NCBI RefSeq assembly: GCF_001719615.1
Contig: NZ_MDVX01000008.1
Span: forward strand, 124,001-188,000
Reading direction: 5' to 3'
Length of the DNA: 64,000 bases
DNA from: Neptunicoccus sediminis
GTDB taxonomy: Bacteria; Pseudomonadota; Alphaproteobacteria; Rhodobacterales; Rhodobacteraceae
A program made the position numbers and the translations under genes. Positions 33,618 through 42,847 of this stretch are shown here, piece after piece. Below the pieces are notes generated by a model, which was given only the letters and a program-made list of their open reading frames with translations, was not told the origin of the DNA and ran no database searches. Position 1 is the stretch's first letter, and every line of letters begins with the position of its first letter.

Positions 33618-34507
33618 CGGGACGGCCCTGCAATAGCGTTATAAATCCACATCAACGCCGTTTGCGCCGGCTGGTCGGTGTGATGGCACATATACATCCA
33701 TCCGGTGCGATGCGCGAGGGTCGCCAGTTTGTCCTTACGCTCTGCCAACCGCGCTAGATAGTCGTCCCGCAGCGCACGGGCACGGCGGGTTTCAAAGTTG
33801 ATGCTCTCTCCCATACTTTGGAAGATGGTGCGCCCGTCAAAGGGAAAACTTTCCTCGCTCGGGTCGAGTATCTGTACAAGGCAGCCCTGCACCCGCTGGT
33901 CCGCCGCACGGGACAAAGCTGCAATCACATGCTCCCAATCCCCGAGGAAATCACTGATCAACAAGGCGCGGTTGCCCCGCCCCATGTCCTTGCCGGGCGG
34001 CACGCCATATTCGGTTTGCCCGCCAGCCACGGCAAGGCGCATGGCCATCTTGGTGATCTGCCCGCGCCCGTGTTTCGGCGGCCCCGGGTCCTCCATCAGA
34101 CCGACACTTTCGCCGCCTTTGGCCAGCAGGATCGCGCTGGCAAGGCCGAGTATCCGCGCCCGCTCCCCCTTGGTGGGCAGGCTGTTCTGTCCGCGATACG
34201 CCATCGCCGCAGAGCGATCCACCCACAGATGCACCGCTTGCAGGTTCTGCCATTCCATCTGGCGCACGAAATCTGCATCCGCGCGGGCCGAGCGGCGCCA
34301 GTCAATATCGCGCAAGGAGTCACCTGCCCCTGCCATCCGGTACTGCCAAAACTCGTCCCCCGGACCGGAGCGCCTGCGCCCGTGCGCCCCAAGGCTGATG
34401 GTTGCGGCCAATTGGTCCGCCGCCGCCATTAACGCCGGAAACCCCGCGGCGGTTTCCTCGGCATCATGGCGCAACTGTTCCGGTGTGCTTTGCTCGGCTG
34501 GGGTCAC
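33614..34507 (-). CDS. DUF58 domain protein
   Basis: 297 residues. The DUF58 signature YRMAGAGDSLRDIDWRRSAR is intact at about 54-73, followed by the vWA-like RSAAMAYRGQNSLPTKGER. No membrane helix. DUF58 proteins are regular partners of MoxR ATPases, possibly as chaperone clients or metal-site substrates. The gene begins 1 nt after the moxR stop. Confidence 0.92.
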   Translation of the reverse strand: MTPAEQSTPEQLRHDAEETAAGFPALMAAADQLAATISLGAHGRRRSGPGDEFWQYRMAGAGDSLRDIDWRRSARADADFVRQMEWQNLQAVHLWVDRSAAMAYRGQNSLPTKGERARILGLASAILLAKGGESVGLMEDPGPPKHGRGQITKMAMRLAVAGGQTEYGVPPGKDMGRGNRALLISDFLGDWEHVIAALSRAADQRVQGCLVQILDPSEESFPFDGRTIFQSMGESINFETRRARALRDDYLARLAERKDKLATLAHRTGWMYMCHHTDQPAQTALMWIYNAIAGPSR

Positions 34508-34508
34508 G

Positions 34509-35528
34509 TCAGGCAGCCGCCTCTGTGTTGATGCAACGCTCTGTCAGGCGATGGATCAGTCCCGAGAGTTTCTCACCCCGCGCCCGCGCCGCAAACCCAA
34601 GCGCCATGCGGTGGATCAGAACCGGATAGGCCAAGGCCACAACATCATCCACCGAAGGGGCCAACCGCCCCTGAACCAGCGCCCGCGCCCGTGTCGCCAG
34701 CATAAGCGCCTGCGCAGCCCGTGGTCCCGGCCCCCAACTGACAGCCTCGCGCACGAAATCCGGTGCGGTTTCATCTTCGGGACGCGCTGCGCGGACCAGA
34801 TCAAGGATCGCCTCCACCACGGCATCGCCCACAGGCATCCGCCGCACAGCCGCTTGCGCCGCCATCAAGGTTTCGGGGGTAAAGACCTGCGCGGCTTCTT
34901 CCTCGGTGGCACCAGTGGTGGCCAACAGGATGTCGCGCTCTGTCTCGCGGCTTGGGAAATCCACGTCAATTTGCAAAAGAAAACGGTCCAATTGCGCCTC
35001 AGGCAGCGGATAGGTGCCTTCCTGTTCAATGGGGTTCTGGGTCGCCAGCACATGGAAAGGGGCTGGCAGATCGTATTCCCGCCCCGCGATTGTCACCTGA
35101 CGTTCCTGCATGGCCTGCAACAACGCGGATTGGGTTCTGGGGCTGGCGCGGTTGATCTCATCCGCCATTAAAAGCTGGCTAAAGACCGGACCTTTGAGAA
35201 ACCGGAAGGACCGCGCCCCGTCTTCACTGCTTTCCAGCACTTCCGAGCCGAGAATATCCGCAGGCATCAGGTCCGGCGTGAACTGAACGCGGCTGGTGTG
35301 CAAACCAAACACGGTGCCAAGCGTATCAACAAGCCGCGTTTTCGCCAGTCCGGGGGCCCCGACCAGCAGCGCATGACCGCCGCAAAGAAGCGCCACAAGC
35401 GTTTGTTCCACAACAGTTTCCTGCCCGATAATCTTTTTGGCGATCCCCGCTTTGGATTGCGCCAGCAATACTGCTGCGGTTTCGACCTCGCGGGCCAAAC
35501 TCTCTAATTCACTTGCATTCGCGGACAT
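34509..35528 (-). CDS. MoxR family AAA+ ATPase
   Basis: 339 residues from ATG 35528 (MSANASELESLAREVE; AAAGG about 10 nt upstream). Walker A LLVGAPGLAKTRLVDTLG, Walker B LLMADEINRASPRTQSAL, sensor/arginine region EGTYPLPEAQLDRFLLQ. MoxR ATPases act as chaperones that insert cofactors or mature protein complexes. First gene of a four-gene minus-strand operon with DUF58, DUF4159 and the 698-residue membrane protein, and divergent from the DUF1285 gene. Not related in sequence style to the ATPase at 15272. Confidence 0.94.
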   Translation of the reverse strand: MSANASELESLAREVETAAVLLAQSKAGIAKKIIGQETVVEQTLVALLCGGHALLVGAPGLAKTRLVDTLGTVFGLHTSRVQFTPDLMPADILGSEVLESSEDGARSFRFLKGPVFSQLLMADEINRASPRTQSALLQAMQERQVTIAGREYDLPAPFHVLATQNPIEQEGTYPLPEAQLDRFLLQIDVDFPSRETERDILLATTGATEEEAAQVFTPETLMAAQAAVRRMPVGDAVVEAILDLVRAARPEDETAPDFVREAVSWGPGPRAAQALMLATRARALVQGRLAPSVDDVVALAYPVLIHRMALGFAARARGEKLSGLIHRLTERCINTEAAA

Positions 35529-35596
35529 GTCACATACCTTTCTAGGCAACAGAAGCCTTCAAACCCATTAAAGACCAATTAACGTGGCAAGGACAA

Positions 35597-36196
35597 ATGA
35601 CAAATCCGAAAGAGCCTGAAAAAACCGACCGGCCCAGTGCGGATAGCATTGCGCAATCTGCGTCAAAAGCTGCCAAAAAGGGTCCGGCCCCCGTCCACCT
35701 GTGGAATCCGCCCTTTTGCGGCGATCTTGACATGCGGATCGCGCGGGATGGTACGTGGTTCTACCTTGGCACCCCTATCGGCCGGAAACCGCTGGTAAAA
35801 CTGTTTTCCTCCATCATCCGCAAGGACGGCGAGGATTATTTCCTCGTCACACCGGTAGAGAAAGTCGGAATCACCGTGGAAGACGCGCCATTTGTGGCGA
35901 TTGACTTTGATGTGACCAACAGCGGGCCGGACCAAACCCTGACCTTTACCACGCAAGTCGATGACATCGTCGCAGCCGGACCGGACAATCCGATCCGCGT
36001 GAAACGGGACCCCGAAACCGGAGAGCCCAGCCCCTACATCCTTGTCCGCGCCAATCTCGAAGCCCTGATCGACCGCAAGTCGTTCTACCGCCTTGTCGAC
36101 CTTGGCACCCACGAAGAGGTTGGGGATAAAAGCTGGTTCGGCGTGCGCTCCAACGGTCGGTTCTTTCCGATCATCCCCTCGGATGAGCTCGTCTGA
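35597..36196 (+). CDS. DUF1285 domain protein
   Basis: 199 residues. Motifs PPFCGDLDMRIARDGTWFYL and GTPIGRKPLVKLFSSIIRKD, then EDYFLVTPVEKVGITVEDAP, are the DUF1285 core. Cytosolic, function unknown. It lies divergently beside the MoxR operon, as in many Alphaproteobacteria, so it may belong to the same process. GGCAAGGACAA precedes the ATG. Confidence 0.9.
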   Translation: MTNPKEPEKTDRPSADSIAQSASKAAKKGPAPVHLWNPPFCGDLDMRIARDGTWFYLGTPIGRKPLVKLFSSIIRKDGEDYFLVTPVEKVGITVEDAPFVAIDFDVTNSGPDQTLTFTTQVDDIVAAGPDNPIRVKRDPETGEPSPYILVRANLEALIDRKSFYRLVDLGTHEEVGDKSWFGVRSNGRFFPIIPSDELV

Positions 36197-36227
36197 TCTG
36201 TGCAAAACCAATTCTGAAACCGGACCC

Positions 36228-36262
36228 TAACCGCTCCATTTTCTGAAAATATCCGCGCCGCA
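36228..36262 (-). repeat. Recurrent GGATATTT element (reversed copy) between DUF1285 and gnd
   Basis: On the minus strand: GGCGCGGATATTTTCAGAAA then ATGGAGCGG. It matches the copy near 5885-5915 (GGCGAGGATATTTGAAGAAA, ATGGAA). Located between two convergent genes. Confidence 0.45.
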
Positions 36263-36279
36263 GGCATCCCGACACCGCA

Positions 36280-37701
36280 TCAAGCATAGCGCTCAGGGTC
36301 ATGCCACGGCCCGTTCACCTGCTCTCCGTGGGCATCCACCCGTTCAAACCTGTGGGCGCCGAACCTATCCCGCAGTGCCTGAATCATATTTGCGGTGGAA
36401 TGCTGTGTCCGGCTGGCGTTGTGATAGCTCAGCGCAGCGTAAAGCGCCGGTGTTTCCAGTGCGGCACCCACCGACTGCATCACCACGGTTTTCAGGCTTC
36501 CTGCGTTTTCGTCCAGAAGCGCCGAGAATTTAGGCGCATGGCTCAGCTTTCGGGTGGCGTCTTCGTCAAAGGCATCCGAAATATCGTCCAGCAGCACGGA
36601 GCGAATGATACACCCCGCCCGCCAGACCCGCGCAATCGCGGCAAGGTCAAGGGACCAATCAAACGCATCAGAGGCGCGGCGCAGCACCTCGAATCCTTGG
36701 GTGTAGGCGCAGATTTTTGCCGCGATCATCGCGCTTTCCAGCTGTTTCAAACCCTCTTCCCGTTCTTCCAGACCGCCCGTTGGCGCCGCGCCGAACAGCA
36801 TTGCCCCGTCACGCCGCCCGTCCAGATCGGCCGAGATATTCCGCGCTTCGACGGCGGCCTGCATCATGCTGGCAGGCGCCCCGAGATGCAGAGCTTCAAT
36901 CACCGACCACCGGCCCGTTCCTTTCTGTCCCGCCCGATCCAGTATCATATCCAGCATCGGCTTTTGGGTTACAGGGTCACTGGCATGGGTGACTTCGGCG
37001 GCGACTTCAACCAGATAGGAATTAAGCGGTCCGTCCATCCAGCCAGCAAAAACATCCCCGATGGCAGCGGCATCCATTCCCCAACCGTCGCGCATGATGC
37101 CGTAAGCCTCTGCGATCATTTGCATGTCGGCGTATTCGATGCCGTTGTGCAACATTTTGATGAAATGTCCGGCCCCGCCCGGTCCGAACCAGTCACAGCA
37201 AGGTGTGCCTTCAAACTTGGCCGCAGCGTCCTGCAAGGGGTCTTTTACCTGCGCCCAACTGTCCTTTGATCCGCCTGCCATGATCGACGGCCCGTTTCGC
37301 GCGCCCTCTGCGCCACCGGAAATGCCCATGCCGAGAAACTGCAACCCCGCAGCTTCACAGGCGCGGACCCGACGTTCGGTTTCCTTAAAATGGGAATTGC
37401 CCAGATCCGCGATTAAATCCCCCGGGTCCAGCAATGGTGTCAGGCTTTCGATCACAGCATCCAGCGGTGCACCCGAGGGCACCAGCACCAGAACGGACCG
37501 GGGCGCGGCCATCCCTGCGACGAAGGTTTCTGCATCGGCACAGGCGATCAGCTCTCCGTCGAGCGCACTGCCTGCGGTGACAACCTCGCGGGATTTTTCG
37601 ATGTTCCGGTCCAGCAGACTGACCGTATGGCCCTGCTCCGCCAGATTGAGCGCGAATTCCCGCCCCATGACTCCGATCCCAACCAGTCCCACATGCGCCA
37701 T
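36280..37701 (-). CDS. gnd: 6-phosphogluconate dehydrogenase, decarboxylating
   Basis: Oxidative pentose phosphate pathway: 6-phosphogluconate to ribulose 5-phosphate with NADP+. 473 residues, standard long form. NADP-binding GLVGIGVMGREFALNLAEQG, the substrate loop GISGGAEGARNGPSIMAGGS, the catalytic lysine in HFIKMLHNGIEYADMQMI, and the C-terminal helical domain with a GTGRWSVIEAL motif are all present. Single gene, divergent from the TetR regulator. Confidence 0.96.
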   Translation of the reverse strand: MAHVGLVGIGVMGREFALNLAEQGHTVSLLDRNIEKSREVVTAGSALDGELIACADAETFVAGMAAPRSVLVLVPSGAPLDAVIESLTPLLDPGDLIADLGNSHFKETERRVRACEAAGLQFLGMGISGGAEGARNGPSIMAGGSKDSWAQVKDPLQDAAAKFEGTPCCDWFGPGGAGHFIKMLHNGIEYADMQMIAEAYGIMRDGWGMDAAAIGDVFAGWMDGPLNSYLVEVAAEVTHASDPVTQKPMLDMILDRAGQKGTGRWSVIEALHLGAPASMMQAAVEARNISADLDGRRDGAMLFGAAPTGGLEEREEGLKQLESAMIAAKICAYTQGFEVLRRASDAFDWSLDLAAIARVWRAGCIIRSVLLDDISDAFDEDATRKLSHAPKFSALLDENAGSLKTVVMQSVGAALETPALYAALSYHNASRTQHSTANMIQALRDRFGAHRFERVDAHGEQVNGPWHDPERYA

Positions 37702-37843
37702 TCTCTGTTTCCTTTCAATGTGCCGTCAGTGCAAAGCAAAGCCGCGGTCTTGTCCAGCGCAAAAGCTCTGGCGCACAATCCCTGTGCCCCCTGTGCCGCC
37801 ACGCTGTGATTGACCGTTTCACGGGCAGTGCTTACACAAAACT

Positions 37844-38479
37844 ATGCCGGATAAACGGAAACTCAAACGCGGCGATCTTCACGATGCGTTAATCGACTAC
37901 GCGCTAGAGGCCGCGCGTCAGGGTCATATTGAGGTGATGTCCCTGCGACAAGCGGCCCGCGATCTGGGGGTAAGTTCCGGCGCGGTCTATCGTCATTTCG
38001 CGGATAAAGACACGCTACTGGGGGCGATTGTGAAGATCGGTTTCTTCGATCTGCGTGAGCGGTTTCTTGCAGTGCGCCCTGAAGGCGCGGTGGCGGAAAC
38101 CCCGCAGCAGGCCATTGACCGCTGTTTTGAAGTGACTCGCGCCTATATCACCTTTGCCCACGATAACAACGCGTTATGGCATATGATGTTTGGCCGGATC
38201 GGAATGATCTGTCGGGATGAGATGGTGAAAGACCCCGAGTCGACCCGCTACACGCCGTTTGATGTTGGCATGGCGATTTGCAACGATCTGTACCATCACG
38301 GGCTGTTGCCCCGCCGCCCTGACGTGGCGGACAACCGGTATATCTGGTCGGCAACCCACGGTGCGGCGGATCTGGCACAATCGGGCGCGCGGATGGATCA
38401 TGCGCGGTTGGACGCGGTTATTGCCGAAACCACATATCGCAATTTGCGTGCACTGGGGCTGGATCTCGCGCAGCGTTAG
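37844..38479 (+). CDS. TetR/AcrR family transcriptional regulator
   Basis: 211 residues. N-terminal helix-turn-helix at about 12-58 (LIDYALEAARQGHIEVMSLR, DLGVSSGAVYRHFADKDTLL) and a ligand domain of the WHG type (HMMFGRIGMICRDEM). It is divergent from gnd (142-nt gap), so gnd or its own gene are possible targets; a tandem array of 14-bp palindromic units follows its 3' end (38584-38667). The ligand is unknown. Confidence 0.92.
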   Translation: MPDKRKLKRGDLHDALIDYALEAARQGHIEVMSLRQAARDLGVSSGAVYRHFADKDTLLGAIVKIGFFDLRERFLAVRPEGAVAETPQQAIDRCFEVTRAYITFAHDNNALWHMMFGRIGMICRDEMVKDPESTRYTPFDVGMAICNDLYHHGLLPRRPDVADNRYIWSATHGAADLAQSGARMDHARLDAVIAETTYRNLRALGLDLAQR

Positions 38480-38583
38480 GGTGCGAATTTGTTCGGGTGC
38501 AAAGGGCGCGGTGGCGCAAATCAGGCGAACCAGAACAAACTAACATACTGCTATTGTTGGTGAAAAACGATGACCCTGCAAAT

Positions 38584-38667
38584 ATGAAGCGTCATACAAG
38601 ACGCGTGATACAAGAAGCTTCATTTATGAAGCGTGTTATATGAAGCTTCATATATGAAGCTTCTGAA
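38584..38667. repeat. Six tandem 14-bp units (ATGAAGCKTSATAT-type), iteron-like array
   Basis: Read without gaps: ATGAAGCGTCATAC, AAGACGCGTGATAC, AAGAAGCTTCATTT, ATGAAGCGTGTTAT, ATGAAGCTTCATAT, ATGAAGCTTCTGAA. A more decayed seventh unit (10 of 14 matches) starts at 38570. The most regular units contain the palindrome TGAAGCTTCA. The array lies between the 3' ends of the TetR gene and polA, so it is not in an obvious promoter. Confidence 0.9.
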
Positions 38668-38778
38668 TTAGGGAATTGTTCACGATTAGGCCCACGCCGA
38701 TACCAGCGCGGGCCTGTCAAAAAATCCGGCTCCCCCCCGAACCACGCGCAACATGCTGGGCGGCTGGGTCAAAGCCGG

Positions 38779-41580
38779 TTAATGCGCCTCTGCCCAGTTC
38801 GCGCCCTGCCCTGCCTCTACGATCAGCGGCACGTCAATTTGCACGGCGGGCATCGCGGCGTTTTCCATCACGGAGCGCACAGCGGCAATGGTTTCCGCGG
38901 CTGCGTCCCTAGGCACTTCAAACAGCAGTTCGTCGTGAACCTGCAACAGCATCCGCGCCGGCAGGTCCTTGATCGCTTCGGGCATGCGGATCATCGCGCG
39001 CCGGATCACATCTGCCGCAGTCCCCTGTATCGGCGCGTTAATCGCTGCCCGTTTGGAAAATCCGGCCCGCGGCCCGCGGGCGTTGATTTCCGGCGTGTGG
39101 ATTTTGCGCCCGAACAGGGTCTGCACATAGCCGTGCTCTTTGGCGAATGCCACCGTTTCGTCCATATAGGTCCGGATGCCGGGGAACCGCTCAAAATAGC
39201 GGTCGATAAAGCCCTGTGCGTCCTTGCGCGGGATCCGCAGATTCCGCGCCAGACCAAAGCCCGAGATGCCGTAGATCACACCAAAGTTGATGGCCTTGGC
39301 CTGACGGCGCACATCCGGCGTCATTTCTTCCAGCGGCACGCCGAACATTTCCGATGCAGTCAGCGCGTGAATGTCGATACCTTCTGCAAAGGCGTCCTGC
39401 AATTGCGGGATTTTCGCGATATGGGCCAGAATCCGTAGCTCGATCTGGGAATAGTCCAGCGCCACCAGAAGATTGCCTTCCTCCGCCACAAAAGCCTCGC
39501 GGATTTTGCGACCCTCTTCGCTGCGGATCGGGATGTTTTGCAGGTTCGGATCGGTACTGGCCAACCGTCCCGTGCTTGCCCCCGCGATGGAATAGCTGGT
39601 GTGCACCCGCCCCGTTTCCCCGTTGATGTGATTTTGCAGCGCATCTGTATAGGTGGATTTCAGCTTGGACATCTGCCGCCAGTCCAGCACCCGCGCGGGC
39701 AGATCGTGGCCTTCGGCGGCCAGATCTTCCAGCACATCGACGCCTGTGGCATAGGCGCCGGTTTTGCCCTTCTTGCCACCCTCCAGCGCCATTTCGTCGA
39801 ACAGGATTTCACCAAGCTGTTTGGGAGAGCCAACATTAAACGACCGCCCTGCAAGCTGGTGGATCTCATCCTCAAGCGCAGCCATCTTCTGGGCAAAATT
39901 GTTGGACATCCGGCTTAGGACATCGCGGTCCACTTTGATACCGTGCATCTCCATTCCTGCCAGCACAGGCACCAGTGGCCGTTCCAGCGTTTCATACACC
40001 GTTGTCACCTTGGAACTATGCAGTTGCGGTTTGAACATCTGCCACAGGCGCAGGGTAATATCGGCGTCCTCGGCGGCATATTTTACCGCTTCGTCAACGG
40101 GTACCAGATCAAAAGTCTTTGCGGATTTTCCGGTGCCCAGAAGGGTTTTGATGCTGATCGGCTTGTGATCCAGATACCGTTCGGACAGCGCATCCATCCC
40201 GTGATTGTGTAACCCGCCGTGCAGCGCATAGGACAGCAGCATCGTGTCATCAATCGGGGCGATTTCGATCCCCTGACGGCGCAGGATTTTCAGATCGTAT
40301 TTCATATTCTGACCGATCTTCAGGATCGCAGGGTCTTCCAGTACCGGCTTTAGCGCGGCCAGCGCCTCGGCGGCATCCATCTGCCCTTCTGCCAATGCAG
40401 CACCGCCGAACAGGTCGCCTTCCCCGTCCTTATGGGCCAGCGGGATATAACAGGCCTCACCCGCCTCAACCGCCAGACTGATACCCACCAGTTCCACCAC
40501 CATTTCATCCAGTCCGGTGGTTTCCGTATCCACCGCCACAACACCCTTGTCCCTGATCCGGTCGATCCAGACTTGCAGGGCGGCCATGTCTCGAACGCAT
40601 TCGTATTTATCCGCATCAAAGCCGACGGCCGCCGCTGCAGGTACCGGCGCTGATCCCAGAACCTCGGGTTCGGCAATAACAGGGGGCTCGACGCCCAGTT
40701 TTCCTGCAATCCGTGCGGACAGCGTGCGAAACTCCATCTGTGTCAGAAAACCCAGACAGGTTTCCGGATCAGGTTCGCGCACTTCCATTTCGGCAAAATC
40801 GAACGGCACGGTCATGTCCTGCCGCAAGGTCACTAGTTCGCGGCTGATGCGGATCTGATCGGCGTAGTCAATCAGGGTCTGGCGGCGTTTGGGCTGTTTG
40901 ATCTCCTCGGCCCGTTCCAGCAGGCTATCGAGATCGCCATATTCATTGATCAGCAACGCCGCTGTCTTGATCCCGATACCGGGTGCCCCCGGGATATTAT
41001 CCACCGAATCCCCTGCCAGCGACTGCACGTCCACCACACGGTCCGGCCCAACGCCGAATTTTTCTTCAACCTGCTCCACACCGATCCGCTTGTTTTTCAT
41101 CGCGTCGAGCATTTCAACGCCGCCCCCCACAAGCTGCATCAAATCCTTATCCGAACTGATGATTGTGACCCGCGCACCCGCATCCCGTGCCTGCACCGCC
41201 AAGGTCGCGATAATATCATCGGCCTCAAACCCGTCCTCTTCGATACAGGCAAGATTAAAGGCCCGCGTCGCCTCTCGGGTCAGGGGGAACTGGGGCACCA
41301 GATCCTCGGGCGCTGGCGGGCGGTTGGCTTTGTAGGCCGGATAGATGTCACTGCGAAAGGTTTTACCCTTGGCATCAAAGATCACAGCACAATGCGTGGG
41401 CGCATCATGGCCTTTATTGTCCTCGACAAACTTGAACAACATATTGCAAAAACCGCTGACCGCACCGACCGGAAGTCCGTCCGACTTGCGTGTAAGGGGG
41501 GGAAGCGCGTGATAGGCCCGGAAAATAAACCCCGAACCGTCAATTAAATGAAGATGATGCCCTTTACCGATGCTACCCAC
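38779..41580 (-). CDS. polA: DNA polymerase I
   Basis: Repair and Okazaki fragment processing. 933 residues with all three modules: 5'-3' exonuclease (about 1-290, LHLIDGSGFIFRAYHALPPL, GDSVDNIPGAPGIGIKTA), 3'-5' exonuclease (about 330-530, VAVDTETTGLDE intact), and polymerase domain (motif A VALDYSQIELRILAHI, motif B RRQAKAINFGVIYG, motif C LQVHDELLFE). The start is GTG (41580) with an AGGTAGGG site. Monocistronic; divergent from the small exported protein at 41624. Confidence 0.97.
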   Translation of the reverse strand: MGSIGKGHHLHLIDGSGFIFRAYHALPPLTRKSDGLPVGAVSGFCNMLFKFVEDNKGHDAPTHCAVIFDAKGKTFRSDIYPAYKANRPPAPEDLVPQFPLTREATRAFNLACIEEDGFEADDIIATLAVQARDAGARVTIISSDKDLMQLVGGGVEMLDAMKNKRIGVEQVEEKFGVGPDRVVDVQSLAGDSVDNIPGAPGIGIKTAALLINEYGDLDSLLERAEEIKQPKRRQTLIDYADQIRISRELVTLRQDMTVPFDFAEMEVREPDPETCLGFLTQMEFRTLSARIAGKLGVEPPVIAEPEVLGSAPVPAAAAVGFDADKYECVRDMAALQVWIDRIRDKGVVAVDTETTGLDEMVVELVGISLAVEAGEACYIPLAHKDGEGDLFGGAALAEGQMDAAEALAALKPVLEDPAILKIGQNMKYDLKILRRQGIEIAPIDDTMLLSYALHGGLHNHGMDALSERYLDHKPISIKTLLGTGKSAKTFDLVPVDEAVKYAAEDADITLRLWQMFKPQLHSSKVTTVYETLERPLVPVLAGMEMHGIKVDRDVLSRMSNNFAQKMAALEDEIHQLAGRSFNVGSPKQLGEILFDEMALEGGKKGKTGAYATGVDVLEDLAAEGHDLPARVLDWRQMSKLKSTYTDALQNHINGETGRVHTSYSIAGASTGRLASTDPNLQNIPIRSEEGRKIREAFVAEEGNLLVALDYSQIELRILAHIAKIPQLQDAFAEGIDIHALTASEMFGVPLEEMTPDVRRQAKAINFGVIYGISGFGLARNLRIPRKDAQGFIDRYFERFPGIRTYMDETVAFAKEHGYVQTLFGRKIHTPEINARGPRAGFSKRAAINAPIQGTAADVIRRAMIRMPEAIKDLPARMLLQVHDELLFEVPRDAAAETIAAVRSVMENAAMPAVQIDVPLIVEAGQGANWAEAH

Positions 41581-41623
41581 GACCCTACCTTTTTATGAAC
41601 CAAACAGTCAGCGACCAGATTAG

Positions 41624-42124
41624 ATGAACCTCCCCTCCAAGGCGATAGCCATTTTGCTGCTTTGCGCACCTTCCGCCTTTGCACAATCCCAGTCGAAAAC
41701 CTGTGTATTCGATCCGGAGTCGCCGCAAAGCTGCGTGCGCTTCGTCGGGTGCATCGACAATGAGGGGGAATTTTTCCACGGCACCTCTATCGGCCAGACA
41801 TCCGGCACATTGTCGGGCCGCACCAGCGAGGGCGAAACCTGCTTTGGCACATGGGCCAACGAAAAGGGCAAAACCAGTGGCACCAGCACTTTGACCTGCG
41901 GGCCAGAAAGCGCGCGGTTCAAGTATTTCACCCGCAGCAACGACTTTAACGTGGTCTCGGGCGTGGCGGTCTCGGATAAAGGGCGGCGGATGATGTCATG
42001 GGCGGGGGCCGACCTTGAGGGGTATCTACAGGTCAAATTTCCCGGCAATGCCAAATCGGGATTTGAATGCGGAGACACTTGGGTGCCGCTGCCCGATATG
42101 CCTAAAACGGAAAAAGGCGGCTGA
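41624..42124 (+). CDS. Exported protein of unknown function
   Basis: 166 residues with a signal peptide (SKAIAILLLCAPSAFA, cleavage near residue 20). The mature part has six or seven cysteines (KTCVFDPESPQSCVRFVGCI, GETCFGTWANEKGKTSG, LTCGPESARF, FECGDTW) and many Gly/Ser/Thr, pointing to a compact disulfide-bonded periplasmic or secreted domain. It is 43 nt divergent from polA with a weak ribosome site. I do not recognise the family. Confidence 0.75.
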   Translation: MNLPSKAIAILLLCAPSAFAQSQSKTCVFDPESPQSCVRFVGCIDNEGEFFHGTSIGQTSGTLSGRTSEGETCFGTWANEKGKTSGTSTLTCGPESARFKYFTRSNDFNVVSGVAVSDKGRRMMSWAGADLEGYLQVKFPGNAKSGFECGDTWVPLPDMPKTEKGG

Positions 42125-42136
42125 CGCCAGTCACCC

Positions 42137-42161
42137 GCCCGAAGCCACCCCTTTGTCGGGC
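42137..42161. repeat. Stem-loop GCCCGA/TCGGGC with CCCTTTGTCGGG loop
   Basis: 6-bp stem between the convergent ends of the exported protein and the zinc-finger gene. Its loop sequence CCCTTTGTCGGG recurs in the stem-loop at 9378-9412. Confidence 0.4.
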
Positions 42162-42178
42162 AGCCATCGCAAACCGCA

Positions 42179-42355
42179 TTAATGTCCGGCGTCGGCGCCG
42201 TCTTTGATCACGTATTTACAGTCGCAATAAGGGCATTCGACCCAGCCGGTATCCAGCGGGATTTGCAACCACACCCGCGGGTGGCCGCCGATGCCGCCAT
42301 CACAGGCCACACGGTAGCTGTCTACTTCTTTCACTTCCGGTGCTTCGATAGTCAT
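42179..42355 (-). CDS. Small zinc-finger domain protein (CHCC type)
   Basis: 58 residues from the ATG 42355 ([20 protein letters not shown]); a TTG 15 codons earlier lacks a ribosome site. The pattern [16 protein letters not shown] ... CPYCDCKYV gives C, H, C, C zinc ligands as in the zf-CHCC family related to the NDUFS6 subunit of complex I. Alphaproteobacterial members are thought to be complex I-associated or assembly proteins. AGGA lies 11 nt before the start. Confidence 0.9.
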   Translation of the reverse strand: MTIEAPEVKEVDSYRVACDGGIGGHPRVWLQIPLDTGWVECPYCDCKYVIKDGADAGH

Positions 42356-42452
42356 ATCACTGGTTCCTGCAAGTTGGTGTTCCCCTTCAAATACTGTCAA
42401 ACGGCCCGAAGGAAAAGGGTATTCTGGCGCTCACCGTCACGGCAGCGCCGGT

Positions 42453-42836
42453 TCAGGACGCCGGTTTTGCCACCATTCGTCCCATGTTCCGCCCGCCCAG
42501 AATATGCACATGCAGATGGGGCACGTCCTGTACGCCGTTTTCCCCGGCATTAGCGATCATCCGATAGCCTTCCCCGTCCGCAGGGGAAACACCCAGCATG
42601 TTGCAAACCTTGCCAACGGCCCGCGTGAAATCGAGGATTTCCGCATCCGAAGCGGTATTGGCGAAATGGTCATAGGTCACATAGGGGCCTTTGGGAATCA
42701 CCAGCACATGCTCGGGGGCTTGGGGTTCAATATCGCGAAACGCCAGCGCGTGATCTGTTTCGAGCACCGTCGTGTTGGGAATTTCACCGCGCAGGATTTT
42801 GGCAAAGATGTTCTGATCGTCGTAGGTATAGGCCAT
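42453..42836 (-). CDS. HIT family nucleotide hydrolase (HINT type)
   Basis: 127 residues. The histidine triad HLHVHILGG is at about 112-120, with FRDIEPQAPEHVLVIPKGPY upstream as in HINT purine phosphoramidases. Cytosolic. It starts 11 nt after the stop of the glycosyltransferase gene on the same strand, so it may be co-transcribed with it. Confidence 0.94.
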   Translation of the reverse strand: MAYTYDDQNIFAKILRGEIPNTTVLETDHALAFRDIEPQAPEHVLVIPKGPYVTYDHFANTASDAEILDFTRAVGKVCNMLGVSPADGEGYRMIANAGENGVQDVPHLHVHILGGRNMGRMVAKPAS

Positions 42837-42847
42837 GTCTGGTGTCC

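Noticed and set aside
38584-38667. Possible CRISPR array
   Set aside because: Units are 14 bp and directly adjacent without spacers; no cas genes in the window.
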